This document shows positions 25,894 through 34,921 of a stretch of DNA of 64,000 nt, one piece after another; the first letter of the stretch is position 1, and each line of letters opens with the position of its first letter. A model generated the notes under the pieces. That model was not told where the DNA came from and did not search any database. It worked only from the letters and a program-made list of their open reading frames with translations. Source of the stretch: Methanomethylovorans hollandica DSM 15978 (GTDB lineage: Archaea; Halobacteriota; Methanosarcinia; Methanosarcinales; Methanosarcinaceae). The stretch is taken from the NCBI RefSeq assembly GCF_000328665.1, contig NC_019977.1, positions 186,001-250,000 on the forward strand. The letters run 5' to 3'. A program made the position numbers and the translations under genes.

Positions 25894-25944
25894 GATCCAA
25901 TGATCCTCACTCTTAGATCTAATACAAACTAACGGAGGAAAATA

Positions 25945-27921
25945 ATGAATAAATTCGCAGCAGTAACAATTGCCGCACTTATGCTGATGGCTGTATTCGT
26001 TTCAGCCGCAAGCGCAGCAACTTCTGTAAACACCGTGGAGGTCAGAAGCCCGGTGTTCAGCGGTGCTAGATTAAGTGAAATTACTGTGGATTTCGACTAT
26101 ACCGAATTCGCAGGATTCTATTATGATATTGACGACGACATTGGTTCCGAGACCATGAGGATCGCCTTGGTTGATGATCCAAGGACCATCAGGGACAACG
26201 GACTTATATACACATCCACTATCCAGGAAGTAGGCTACACATACGATAACTGGGCAGGAGAGTACCCCAAGATGGGCTTCCTTGCACAGGAATATGTGCC
26301 AGTGAACGGCCAGCCGGATGTTCTGTCCAAGCTCCTGCTTGACAGCGACGACAAGTACACTCTGAGAGTGGGTCAGACCCTTGACCTCGGAGAGGGCTAT
26401 GCAGTCACACCCAAGCAGATCGATGTAGATGGTAACAAGGTCTGGCTCGAGCTGACCAAGGACGGCGCATACCTTGATGACCAGGTCCTTACAGTAACTA
26501 ACACCGATGTTGAGAACAGCACCTGGGAATACGAAGAGGATGACGTAGGCGGCGAAGATGATGTAGTCATCATGAGAGTCCATGTCAATGAAGTGTTCCA
26601 GGGTCAGGTAGACAGCCTTGCAGTTGTTGAAGGTATGTGGCTCATATCCAATGAACCAATGGTAATCGAGAGCGATGACACTTTCGGCGAACTTGAGGTT
26701 ACAACCATCGGCGACAACTATATTGAACTCAAGAACGATGGTTCAATAGCACTCACCAAGAACAAGGAAATTGCACTCGCAGGCGATGTAAAGATCCAGG
26801 TCGCTGACTCCGATGATGTCAGGTTCTACTTCTTCAAAGAGGTCACTGAACCAGGCACCTATCCAGTAAGGGGTTCAGTTGCAACCGGCAGTTTCGACTG
26901 GGATGCAAGTTCATTCGCAGGCTTCTATTATGATATCGACGCAAACGTAGCATCTGAAGAAATGAATGTTATAGTCAGCGAAGGCAGGAATATCGCAGAT
27001 GGTGCTCTTGTATACACCTCAACTATGCAGAGTGTAGATTATGAGTTCTCTGACTGGGCAGGCCAGTACTCCAAGATGGGCTTCCTTGCAGAAGAATATG
27101 TACCAGTGAACGGCCAGCCGGATGTTCTGTCCAAGCTCCTGCTTGACAACGACGACAAGTACACTCTGAGAGTGGGTCAGACCCTTGACCTTGGTGAAGG
27201 CTATGCACTCACACCCAAGCAGATAGACGTTGATGGTAACAAGGTCTGGCTCGAGCTGACCAAGGACGGCGCATACCTTGATGACCAGGTCCTTACAGTA
27301 ACTGACACAGATGTTGAGAACAGCACCTGGGACTACGAAGAGGATGATGTAGGCGGCGAAGATGATGTAGTCATCATGAGAGCCCATGTCCAGGAAGTAT
27401 TCCAGGGTCAGGTAGACAGCCTTGCAGTTGTTGAAGGTATGTGGCTCATATCCAATGAACCAATGGTAATCGAGAGCGATGACACTTTCGGCGAACTTGA
27501 GGTTACAACCATCGGCGACAACTATATTGAACTCAAGAATGATGGTTCTATGACCCTTAGCAAGAACAAGGATATAGCACTCGCTGGAAACATGTTCTTC
27601 AAGGTTGCAGATGCTGATGCACTCCGCTACTATCCATATGCTGAGTACACCATCGGTGGCAATGGAACTACCGTTCCGGGCAACGAGACTCCAGGCAACG
27701 AGACTCCAGGCAACGAGACTCCAGCCGTTCCGGGCAACGAGACTCCAACCACACCAGGTACTCCAACTGTTGTAGAGACTCCAACAACTCCAGTTGCTCC
27801 AGGTAACGAGACTCCAGTCAACGAGACTCCAGTTGAAGAACCAGCAGGAACTCCAGGCTTTGAAGCGATCTTCGCAGTCGCTGGTCTCCTAGCAGTTGCA
27901 TACCTTGTAAGAAGGAACTAA
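25945..27921 (+). CDS. major S-layer protein, tandem DUF1608 domains, PGF-CTERM
   Basis: Cell-surface lattice protein of 658 aa. A Sec signal peptide is predicted to be cleaved after VSAASA (about residue 24). Two homologous domains follow, about residues 35-295 and 305-560, each with FAGFYYDID, the YVPVNGQPDVLSKLL segment and ENSTW sequon. A Thr/Pro/Asn-rich linker of GNETP units (about 572-632) leads to TPGF, a hydrophobic span and RRN, a PGF-CTERM signal for archaeosortase processing and lipid anchoring. Numerous NET and NST sequons are targets for the AglB encoded upstream. Codon use is strongly biased, as expected for a very abundant protein. Confidence 0.93.
   Translation: MNKFAAVTIAALMLMAVFVSAASAATSVNTVEVRSPVFSGARLSEITVDFDYTEFAGFYYDIDDDIGSETMRIALVDDPRTIRDNGLIYTSTIQEVGYTYDNWAGEYPKMGFLAQEYVPVNGQPDVLSKLLLDSDDKYTLRVGQTLDLGEGYAVTPKQIDVDGNKVWLELTKDGAYLDDQVLTVTNTDVENSTWEYEEDDVGGEDDVVIMRVHVNEVFQGQVDSLAVVEGMWLISNEPMVIESDDTFGELEVTTIGDNYIELKNDGSIALTKNKEIALAGDVKIQVADSDDVRFYFFKEVTEPGTYPVRGSVATGSFDWDASSFAGFYYDIDANVASEEMNVIVSEGRNIADGALVYTSTMQSVDYEFSDWAGQYSKMGFLAEEYVPVNGQPDVLSKLLLDNDDKYTLRVGQTLDLGEGYALTPKQIDVDGNKVWLELTKDGAYLDDQVLTVTDTDVENSTWDYEEDDVGGEDDVVIMRAHVQEVFQGQVDSLAVVEGMWLISNEPMVIESDDTFGELEVTTIGDNYIELKNDGSMTLSKNKDIALAGNMFFKVADADALRYYPYAEYTIGGNGTTVPGNETPGNETPGNETPAVPGNETPTTPGTPTVVETPTTPVAPGNETPVNETPVEEPAGTPGFEAIFAVAGLLAVAYLVRRN
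26247..26745 (+). repeat. S-layer internal repeat copy 1
   Basis: Nearly identical at DNA level to 27051-27549, offset exactly 804 nt (268 codons). From 26596 to 26735 the two copies match base for base, including third codon positions. Confidence 0.9.
27051..27549 (+). repeat. S-layer internal repeat copy 2
   Basis: Second copy of the 804-nt-spaced repeat; 27400-27539 is identical to 26596-26735. Outside this block the two domains diverge to ordinary paralogous similarity, which points to local gene conversion or selection on codons. Confidence 0.9.
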
Positions 27922-27930
27922 AATAAATTG

Positions 27931-27956
27931 AGAAGGGATTAAACCCTTCTTTTATC
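27931..27956 (+). terminator. terminator after the S-layer gene
   Basis: Hairpin AGAAGGG (27931-27937) with CCCTTCT (27944-27950), loop ATTAAA, followed by a T-rich tract, ten bases after the stop codon. Confidence 0.7.
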
Positions 27957-28062
27957 TCTTTTTTGATATCTCTATTAAATGTCCTTCATCTTCTTTGATA
28001 GGACCTCAATTTAATAAACAATGAATATTTATTAGCGGAGTATTTACATCCGAGGTAATACC

Positions 28063-28623
28063 ATGAAGAAACAGTTAAGTTTGGTGTTGGTTTTCGTAGT
28101 ATTGTTCATGGGTTTCTCTGGCTGCATATTCAAAGGGAGCGATAATAGCAATAATTCCTCTGATGGCCCGGCTATCCCTGTAGAAAGTGTTTCTGAACTT
28201 GTGGTAATTAAGAACATCCCTGCAGACTTTGAATACCTTGGTACTAAACCAGTAACTGCAGATGCTGTGAGTAAGGAATATGCTCAAGCAGAAAATGTCG
28301 TAGAAGCTGCTGAAGGTATCTACAAGAGTCCAAGTTTGGATTATTACCTCACAGTGATAGAGTTCGCAGATGCTATGTCAGCAGAGTCTTTCCTTACAAA
28401 CTACAAGGGTACGTTCAACGTTCTCCAAAACAACGATACATTACAAAATATTGAATTAACTGGTCATGAAGCTACCAGGAGCATGAGCTATTCTATTATA
28501 GGTGGTAAACAGGTTCCCAGATACAAGTATTTCTGGAATAATGATAGCTTAGTCTTCATCATTGGAGGAAATTCTGAGGACCCTGCTGTAGGTCTTAATT
28601 TTGCAAAGGCTACTGGATATTGA
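28063..28623 (+). CDS. secreted lipoprotein, unknown function
   Basis: A 186-aa exported protein. The signal peptide MKKQLSLVLVFVVLFMGF ends in a lipobox-like SGC (Cys at residue 21), then a Ser/Asn linker. The mature domain begins near VESVSELVVIKNIPADFEYLG and has the pattern seen in small archaeal surface lipoproteins of unknown role. Start ATG 28063 follows GAGGTAATACC. It is monocistronic, between the S-layer gene and tRNA-Met; a TATA-like TTTATTAGC lies about 35 nt upstream. Confidence 0.75.
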   Translation: MKKQLSLVLVFVVLFMGFSGCIFKGSDNSNNSSDGPAIPVESVSELVVIKNIPADFEYLGTKPVTADAVSKEYAQAENVVEAAEGIYKSPSLDYYLTVIEFADAMSAESFLTNYKGTFNVLQNNDTLQNIELTGHEATRSMSYSIIGGKQVPRYKYFWNNDSLVFIIGGNSEDPAVGLNFAKATGY

Positions 28624-28709
28624 ATATGTCCTAAGCCTCTATGTTTTTTTCACATGTAACTTCAATCGATACGCTTTAATATGAAAATACCCATCTACAT
28701 GCTACACAT

Positions 28710-28819
28710 GCCCGGATAGCCTAGTCGGTTGGGGCGCCAGACTCATAGGGAAAATTAACGAGTGCGTCCAAATCTCCTGAGATATCTGGAGGTCGCGTGT
28801 TCGAGTCACGCTCCGGGCA
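28710..28819 (+). tRNA. tRNA-Met (CAT), elongator type, with intron
   Basis: Acceptor GCCCGGA (28710-28716) pairs with TCCGGGC (28812-28818), discriminator A. Anticodon stem CCAGA/TCTGG encloses loop CTCATA plus A. The intron is 28748-28783 (36 nt) after position 37. It forms a textbook bulge-helix-bulge: CTCA (28742-28745) pairs with TGAG (28778-28781), with three-base bulges TAG and ATA at the cuts. The anticodon stem lacks the GGG/CCC of initiators, so this is elongator Met (or Ile2, less likely). Confidence 0.93.
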
Positions 28820-28978
28820 CTAATTTTTAATTCAGAGTTTTAATCTAATTTTTTCTTATTGTTTGCATATTTAGTCACATTTGACAAAAATATTTTAATC
28901 ATTTTATTTAAGTCTTTCTCAATTATTTCTATCTCTTATCGCGTAAACCATATATGCTGTCAGAAGTTACATAGGCTC

Positions 28979-31690
28979 ATGAACTTTCAGATCCTGGATG
29001 CTGACTATGTAACCGAAGATACTGCTCCTGTTGTGCGCCTCTTTGGCAGAGCTGAGGATGGTAAGAGTGTCTGCTGTTATGTGCCGGGGTTTGAACCATA
29101 TTTTTATGTGAATGCTTCCGATGAGCTTGACCTGATCTGCAAGCTCATCAAGGAACGTTTTGACGTGGTCAAGAATGTCGAGATCGTCCAGCGGTTTGAG
29201 CCAGTAGGGTACCAGAAGTCCAAAAAGTCCATGATACAGGTCACGACCTATGAGCCAAGGCATGTTCCTGAGATCCGTGATGATATACTGCAGATCCCCG
29301 GAGTCATGGAGGTATACGAAACGGACATACTGTTCCGGAACCGCTTTTTGATAGACAGGGAACTGCATGGCATGGGCTGGGTATCTGTTTCCCCCTCTCA
29401 GGAAGCCCATCAGGGGGGTAAGATCTATTGTGACACCGTCTGCTTAGACAGGCAGCCTGCTGAAGTGGATAAGCTACCTAATGCTCCTCTTAAGTTCCTT
29501 TCCTTTGATATCGAATGTCTGCCAATAGGCGGCTCAATGCCTTCTCCGGATGAGTCTCCTGTGATCATGATCAGTCTCACATTTGCTCCAGCCTACAATG
29601 GTCACGATTCCATTGTACTTGTGGCAAAGCCTGTCTCAGGGGCTGGTCCTGATGTAGAGTCACTGCAAAACGAAGAGTCCATGTTAAAGCGGTTCTTTGA
29701 GATACTCAGGGACTATGACCCGGATATACTAATAGGTTACAACATCAACGATTTCGATATTCCTTACATTAGTGACCGGATCAAGTTCCTTGCAGACTCT
29801 GGAACTAATATAAACTCTGGCTCAGGGCGTGACGGGAGGCCAATGAGCTACCGGAAGATCGGAACAATGACCATGATCTCCATGGCAGGGAGGGTTGTGG
29901 TCGATGTCCTTCCTCTTGTCCGCAGCCAGTTCAGTTTAAAGAGATACACCTTGCGTAATGTAGCCAAAGAGCTGCTGGACCGGGAAAAACTTGATGTGGC
30001 GCCTTCAGAAATGGAGGATCACTGGAACGATGAAGGAGAAAAACTTCTCAAATTCATAGATTATGCAAGACGCGACTCAGAACTTGCCATGGAGTTGGTC
30101 ATGAAACTCCAGTTACTTGACAGGTACATAGCCATCTCCAGGGTAAGTGGTTCCCTCTTACAGGAAGTCATTGATGGCGGCCAGACGTCTATGGTGGAGA
30201 ACCTTTTGCTGCGTGAATGCCGCATTAGGGATCGAGTGATACCTCCCAAACCTGATGACAATCTAGTCTATTCCAGGAACAAGAACAGCGAAGGTTTGAA
30301 GGGAGGTGAAGTACTGGAGCCTAAAAAAGGACTTCTTGAAAACGTAGTGATATTAGACTACAAGTCCCTCTATCCCACTATAATGATGGCCCACAATCTC
30401 TGCTATTCAACCGTCGTTGAGAAAGATATCCCAGGAGAAGGGGAGACCATTACTCCGCCATCAGGTGGAAGATTTGTAACCGCAGACGTTTCAAAAGGGA
30501 TCATGCCTGCTATCCTGGAAAATCTGCTCAACAGAAGGATAGAGACCAAGAAGCGCATGAAAGACATATCCAATGAGGATGAATACAAGGCTCTTGATGC
30601 AACCCAGCTTGCCATGAAAATATTGCTGAACAGCTTTTATGGGTATGCAGGTTATACCCGTGCACGTCTGTACAGTCTAACTCTGGCTAATGCTGTCACA
30701 AGCTTTGGCAGGGAGAATATCCTTACCACACGTTCACTTATAGAGGATACTATACACACTATTTACCTTAAGGATGGCAATTCCTATCTACAAAGTGAGA
30801 TAGCATCCGACCCTCTGAACAAGGACATTTCTCTCTCAGTAGTATATGGGGATACTGATAGTGTCTTTGTGCAATGCACAGGAAAAACTGAGATCTCACT
30901 TGAAGATGCAGAGCTTGTAGGTAAGAAGATCTCAGGCATAGTTTCGGCTTCTTTGCCAGATCCAATGGAACTGGAGTTTGAGTCCATAGCAAAACGTGCT
31001 CTTTTCATAGCAAAAAAAAGGTATGCTATCTGGGTATTCGAGCGCTTTGGAGATGGCTGGAAAGATGGTATAAAGGTAAAAGGTATGGAAACCGTCCGCA
31101 GAGACTGGTGTGAACTCACATCCAAGACGTTGAACAGAGTACTTGAGCTAGTGCTTAAGGCAGGTGAAGTAGAGGCAGCAGTGCAGCATGTGAGAAAAGT
31201 AGTAGATTCTATACGTAACCTGGATGTCACAAAGGATAGGGATATTATAGATGATCTGACGATGACGCGCATGTACTCCAAGAGGCGTGAACACTATAAG
31301 AACAAACAACCTCATATTACGGTAGCTGAGAAGATGGAGCAGAGAACCGGTTCTCTGCCGCCTGTGGGTGAGCGCATACCTTTTGTCATTATTGCAGGTA
31401 AAGATCTATTCGTGAACCGTGCCGAGGATCCGGAATATGTCCGTGAGAACAATGTGCCCATTGATGTTGATTACTATGTTAAGAAACAGATCCTTCCTCC
31501 TGTGGAGAGGATCCTGGGAGTATTCGGTGTAGACCTTGTAAACCTTGATTATGATTCAAAGCAGACCGGCCTGTCAGATTTTACAGCCGGCCCCTCTGAA
31601 AAAAAGATACGGAGATCAGTGCCAAGGACGTCGGATATAGGGGGGCAACCACCCAACAGTGGTTCACAAAGTTCGCTCTTTGATTTCTGA
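28979..31690 (+). CDS. polB: family B DNA polymerase
   Basis: Replicative or repair polymerase of 903 aa with 3'-5' proofreading. Exonuclease motifs: LSFDIECLP (Exo I, about 181), YNINDFDIPYI (Exo II) and YARRDSELAMEL (Exo III). Polymerase motifs: DYKSLYPTIMM (A), ILLNSFYGYAG (B) and YGDTDSVF (C). The C-terminus ends QSSLFDF, a likely PCNA-binding box. ATG 28979 is preferred to an ATG 120 nt upstream whose product would start with an unrelated hydrophobic stretch. Its stop abuts the convergent phoU stop with no spacer. Confidence 0.95.
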   Translation: MNFQILDADYVTEDTAPVVRLFGRAEDGKSVCCYVPGFEPYFYVNASDELDLICKLIKERFDVVKNVEIVQRFEPVGYQKSKKSMIQVTTYEPRHVPEIRDDILQIPGVMEVYETDILFRNRFLIDRELHGMGWVSVSPSQEAHQGGKIYCDTVCLDRQPAEVDKLPNAPLKFLSFDIECLPIGGSMPSPDESPVIMISLTFAPAYNGHDSIVLVAKPVSGAGPDVESLQNEESMLKRFFEILRDYDPDILIGYNINDFDIPYISDRIKFLADSGTNINSGSGRDGRPMSYRKIGTMTMISMAGRVVVDVLPLVRSQFSLKRYTLRNVAKELLDREKLDVAPSEMEDHWNDEGEKLLKFIDYARRDSELAMELVMKLQLLDRYIAISRVSGSLLQEVIDGGQTSMVENLLLRECRIRDRVIPPKPDDNLVYSRNKNSEGLKGGEVLEPKKGLLENVVILDYKSLYPTIMMAHNLCYSTVVEKDIPGEGETITPPSGGRFVTADVSKGIMPAILENLLNRRIETKKRMKDISNEDEYKALDATQLAMKILLNSFYGYAGYTRARLYSLTLANAVTSFGRENILTTRSLIEDTIHTIYLKDGNSYLQSEIASDPLNKDISLSVVYGDTDSVFVQCTGKTEISLEDAELVGKKISGIVSASLPDPMELEFESIAKRALFIAKKRYAIWVFERFGDGWKDGIKVKGMETVRRDWCELTSKTLNRVLELVLKAGEVEAAVQHVRKVVDSIRNLDVTKDRDIIDDLTMTRMYSKRREHYKNKQPHITVAEKMEQRTGSLPPVGERIPFVIIAGKDLFVNRAEDPEYVRENNVPIDVDYYVKKQILPPVERILGVFGVDLVNLDYDSKQTGLSDFTAGPSEKKIRRSVPRTSDIGGQPPNSGSQSSLFDF

Positions 31691-32350
31691 TCAGTTCAGC
31701 CTTACTCTTTCGGCTGTTGCCAGATATACTATGCTTTGGCATATATTGCATACATGGTCGCCTATACGTTCCAGGTATCTCAGGACAAATAACAGGTGTG
31801 AAGCATCACTGATAATGGTGTTATTCTTGTTCATTATCTCTATATATTGTCTCTCATTTTCAAAGAAGAGCTCATCTAATTTATCATCATATTCTGCTAT
31901 TTTTTTAGCCAGTTTGGCATCTGAGTTCTTGAATGCCACAATTGTATCCTCAAGCATCTTTTCTGCTATATCGCTCATTGAGGATATCCTTGACAACAGT
32001 GGCTCAACATCAGTAATTCCTCCTTCTACTTCCAAGGTTACCCATGCAATGTTGCTGGCAAGATCGCTTAATCTCTCCAGATCTATGGCAATAGTAAGAC
32101 ACGAAGTTATAAGTCTCATGTCTCCAGCCATAGGTTGCTGAAGAGTTATAAGACTTGATACGCACTTATCGATTATCATCTCATGTTCGTCTACGATATC
32201 ATCCATTGCAATAGTTTCTTCTGCAAGTTCCTTGTCCAGTGTTAGGAGAGATGTTGTAGAGTTTTTGATCATATTCAGTGAGGTCACAGCCATTTCTACT
32301 GTGTTAGATCTCAAAATCTCCAGGTTTCTCTGGTATTTTTCTCTTGACAT
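31691..32350 (-). CDS. phoU: phosphate transport regulator PhoU
   Basis: A 219-aa protein of two PhoU helical bundles: EETIAMDDIVDEHEMIIDK and the second-bundle RYLERIGDHVCNICQSIVYL, each with the metal-binding E/DxxxD pattern. It lowers Pst activity when phosphate is plentiful and binds a metal cluster in relatives. Last gene of the pst operon, four bases after pstB. Unlike the protein coded at 14485, it lacks an AbrB DNA-binding domain. Confidence 0.92.
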   Translation of the reverse strand: MSREKYQRNLEILRSNTVEMAVTSLNMIKNSTTSLLTLDKELAEETIAMDDIVDEHEMIIDKCVSSLITLQQPMAGDMRLITSCLTIAIDLERLSDLASNIAWVTLEVEGGITDVEPLLSRISSMSDIAEKMLEDTIVAFKNSDAKLAKKIAEYDDKLDELFFENERQYIEIMNKNNTIISDASHLLFVLRYLERIGDHVCNICQSIVYLATAERVRLN

Positions 32351-32354
32351 GTAT

Positions 32355-33128
32355 TCACCCGAACCTTCCAGTGATGTAATCTTCTGTCGGTTTCATCTTC
32401 GGATTCTCAAATATCTGCTCAGTTTTGCCATATTCTATGATATCCCCTGTGAGGAAGAAAGCAGTGTGATCTGATATCCTTGCAGCCTGTTGCATATTAT
32501 GTGTGACTATCACTATGGTATATTTCTTTTTGAGCTCCATTATAAGCTCTTCTATCTTGGAGGTGGATATTGGATCAAGGGCACTGCAAGGTTCATCAAA
32601 TAATATTACTTCTGGTCTAACAGCCAGGGTTCTTGCAATACATAGTCTTTGTTGTTGTCCTCCACTTAGATCAAGAGCAGATGTTGTCAATCTTTCGGCA
32701 ACTTCTTCCCACAAAGCTCCTGATCTTAGGGCATCTTCTACCACTCCATCGATGTCTTTTTTAGCAACACCGTGTATTTTAGGTCCATACGCAATGTTGT
32801 CTTGGATAGACATCGGAAATGGGTTTGGTTTCTGGAACACCATGCCTACTCTTTTTCTTAGATCCACTACATCAATATCCTTGGAGTAAATGTCCTTATT
32901 GTCTATTTTTACGCTGCCTTGTATCCGACAATTCTTTACAAGATCATTCATTCTGTTAAGACACCTTAGAAATGTAGATTTTCCACATCCAGAAGGCCCT
33001 ATTAAGGCTGTAACACTGTTCTTAGGTATATCAATAGAAACATCGTGAAGTGCATGGTTTTCACCATACCATAGATTAAGCCCTCTTACTTCTATCTCGG
33101 TATGGTTTCCTTTATTAGGTTCTGACAT
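32355..33128 (-). CDS. pstB: phosphate ABC transporter ATP-binding protein
   Basis: ATPase of the high-affinity phosphate importer, 257 aa. Walker [13 protein letters not shown] at about residue 42, Q-loop [12 protein letters not shown], signature [13 protein letters not shown] at about 152, Walker [14 protein letters not shown] and H-loop VTHNMQQA. The PNPFPMSI stretch is diagnostic for PstB. It sits 15 nt after pstA in the order pstS-C-A-B-phoU. Confidence 0.97.
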   Translation of the reverse strand: MSEPNKGNHTEIEVRGLNLWYGENHALHDVSIDIPKNSVTALIGPSGCGKSTFLRCLNRMNDLVKNCRIQGSVKIDNKDIYSKDIDVVDLRKRVGMVFQKPNPFPMSIQDNIAYGPKIHGVAKKDIDGVVEDALRSGALWEEVAERLTTSALDLSGGQQQRLCIARTLAVRPEVILFDEPCSALDPISTSKIEELIMELKKKYTIVIVTHNMQQAARISDHTAFFLTGDIIEYGKTEQIFENPKMKPTEDYITGRFG

Positions 33129-33143
33129 CTGCTTACCTCTTTA

Positions 33144-34001
33144 TTAATTTCTGAGCTTTCTTCTATAATGTCTCCTTATCATGACCGCTATCATGTTGAA
33201 ACTTAGGACTATGGCCAGCAGTACCAGTGCAGTACCATATTGTATAGGTCTTGTTTGAGCTATATTGGTGCCAGCAGTTGCAATTACATACAAATGATAA
33301 GGAAGTGCCATGAATTGGGAGTATATTGAATCAGGGAGCCTTGGAAGGAAATACGCAGCTCCTGTTAACAATATAGGTGCGGTCTCTCCTGCAACTCTAC
33401 CTACTGCAAGGATAATGCCTGTTATCATTCCTGGAATAGCAGGAGGCAGTACGACCTGTCTGATAGTCTGCCATTTAGTGACTCCAAGTGCCAGTGAAGC
33501 ATAGCGGTATTCTTCGGGTACAGTTATCAGTGCTTCCTGGCTTGCTCTGATTATGATCGGTAGAGCCATTAGTGCAAGGGTCAGCGCTGAAGCTATCAAT
33601 GACGCTCCATATCCCAGATACTTCACAAACATCGCAAGTCCGAAAAGTCCAAACACAACGGATGGTGTTCCTGCAAGGTTGATTATAGCCATTTCTATGA
33701 CCCATTTGGTTCTACCCGGTTGTGCATATTCATTGAGGTATATAGCAGATAGTATCCCTACAGGTAAAGCTACAATCATCGATCCAATTATCAGATATAC
33801 TGTTCCCAATATAGCAGGATATATCCCGCCTTCTGTCATTCTGTTCCTGGGCATCTCTGTGAGGAAATCGATGCTAAGGACACTATATCCATTTATGATT
33901 ATTTGCAGAAGTATTATTGCAACCAACGCTGCTACCAGGGCAGTTCCTAATTTTAGAAAGGAAAAAGCTATCCTCTGATCACGTTTCGCTTTACTTGTCA
34001 T
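33144..34001 (-). CDS. pstA: phosphate ABC transporter permease PstA
   Basis: Inner permease subunit, 285 aa, with about six membrane helices. The coupling-loop EAA motif is seen as YRYASLALGVTKWQTIRQVVLPPAIPG, and the N-terminal region has LTEMPRNRMTEGGIYPAILGT, typical of PstA. Overlaps pstC by 4 nt (ATGA), so the two permeases are translationally coupled. Confidence 0.95.
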   Translation of the reverse strand: MTSKAKRDQRIAFSFLKLGTALVAALVAIILLQIIINGYSVLSIDFLTEMPRNRMTEGGIYPAILGTVYLIIGSMIVALPVGILSAIYLNEYAQPGRTKWVIEMAIINLAGTPSVVFGLFGLAMFVKYLGYGASLIASALTLALMALPIIIRASQEALITVPEEYRYASLALGVTKWQTIRQVVLPPAIPGMITGIILAVGRVAGETAPILLTGAAYFLPRLPDSIYSQFMALPYHLYVIATAGTNIAQTRPIQYGTALVLLAIVLSFNMIAVMIRRHYRRKLRN

Positions 34002-34897
34002 TGTCCTGCCCCCAGGTTGAATCTATATTTTCTTTTTATGTATTCTGCAATAATATTGGTCATTAAAGTGGTTATGAACAGTATGGAACCTATTGCAAAG
34101 AGTGCATAGAAATGTTCACTGCCTTGTGGTACTTCTCCCATTTCCAATGCAATGGTGGCAGTCATAGTCCTCACAGGGGCAAAAAGCCCATCCGGGAAAC
34201 CAGGTATTATTGCAGTGTTTCCTGTGACCATCATCACTGTCATTGTTTCCCCTATGGCTCTTCCAATGCCCAGCATCACAGCAGCAGATATTCCAGACAG
34301 GGCAGCAGGGATTGTTACTTTGTAAATAGTTTGCCATTCTGTAGAACCCAGGGCAAGAGAGCCTTCTTTTATTGCGCGGGGTACTGAGCTGATTGCATCT
34401 TCAGAAATGGATATGATCGTAGGTAATGCCATTATTCCTAATATTATAGAACCAGCAAGTGCACTTTGTCCTGTAGGGAGGTCTAACGTGTTCTGAAGTA
34501 GTGGGACTAGGACTACAAGGCCGAAGAATCCATACACAACTGAAGGAATCCCGGCGAGGATCTCTATAACAGGTTTAAGCACATCTGCTTCTTTTGCCCC
34601 CGCAAGCTCTGAAATGTATATAGCCACTGCAATTCCGAGAGGTACTGCTAAAACAATAGCTCCAAATGTAACTATTATTGACCCGAATAGTAACGGCAGC
34701 AATCCGAACTGATGTGGTTGGGATGTAGGGTACCACCGCGTACCTGTAAGGAATTCTATTAATGGGTATTTCTGGAATAGAGCAAGCCCATCTTTAAATA
34801 AAAAAATACAGATGAGGAGAAGGATAACTACTGCTGTAACTGCTGAGAGATATAGCAGAGATTCGATCGCTTTTTCTCTGTAATGTCCAGTTGTCAT
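33998..34897 (-). CDS. pstC: phosphate ABC transporter permease PstC
   Basis: Permease subunit of 299 aa with six predicted helices. Identifying segments are FLTGTRWYPTSQPHQFGLLP and the EAA loop KEGSLALGSTEWQTIYKVTIPAA, and GRAIGETMTVMMVTGN near residue 215. It lies 24 nt after pstS. Forms the membrane channel together with PstA. Confidence 0.95.
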   Translation of the reverse strand: MTTGHYREKAIESLLYLSAVTAVVILLLICIFLFKDGLALFQKYPLIEFLTGTRWYPTSQPHQFGLLPLLFGSIIVTFGAIVLAVPLGIAVAIYISELAGAKEADVLKPVIEILAGIPSVVYGFFGLVVLVPLLQNTLDLPTGQSALAGSIILGIMALPTIISISEDAISSVPRAIKEGSLALGSTEWQTIYKVTIPAALSGISAAVMLGIGRAIGETMTVMMVTGNTAIIPGFPDGLFAPVRTMTATIALEMGEVPQGSEHFYALFAIGSILFITTLMTNIIAEYIKRKYRFNLGAGQ

Positions 34898-34921
34898 TTC
34901 AGATCCTTTTTCTTGATCTTA

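Noticed and set aside
26071-27387. Minus-strand frames of 120-170 codons
   Set aside because: Antisense to the S-layer gene; they mirror its repeat and codon bias.
27666-27830. Short direct repeats suggesting a CRISPR or VNTR
   Set aside because: They encode the GNETP linker of the S-layer protein; no spacers and coding phase kept. No CRISPR array was seen anywhere.
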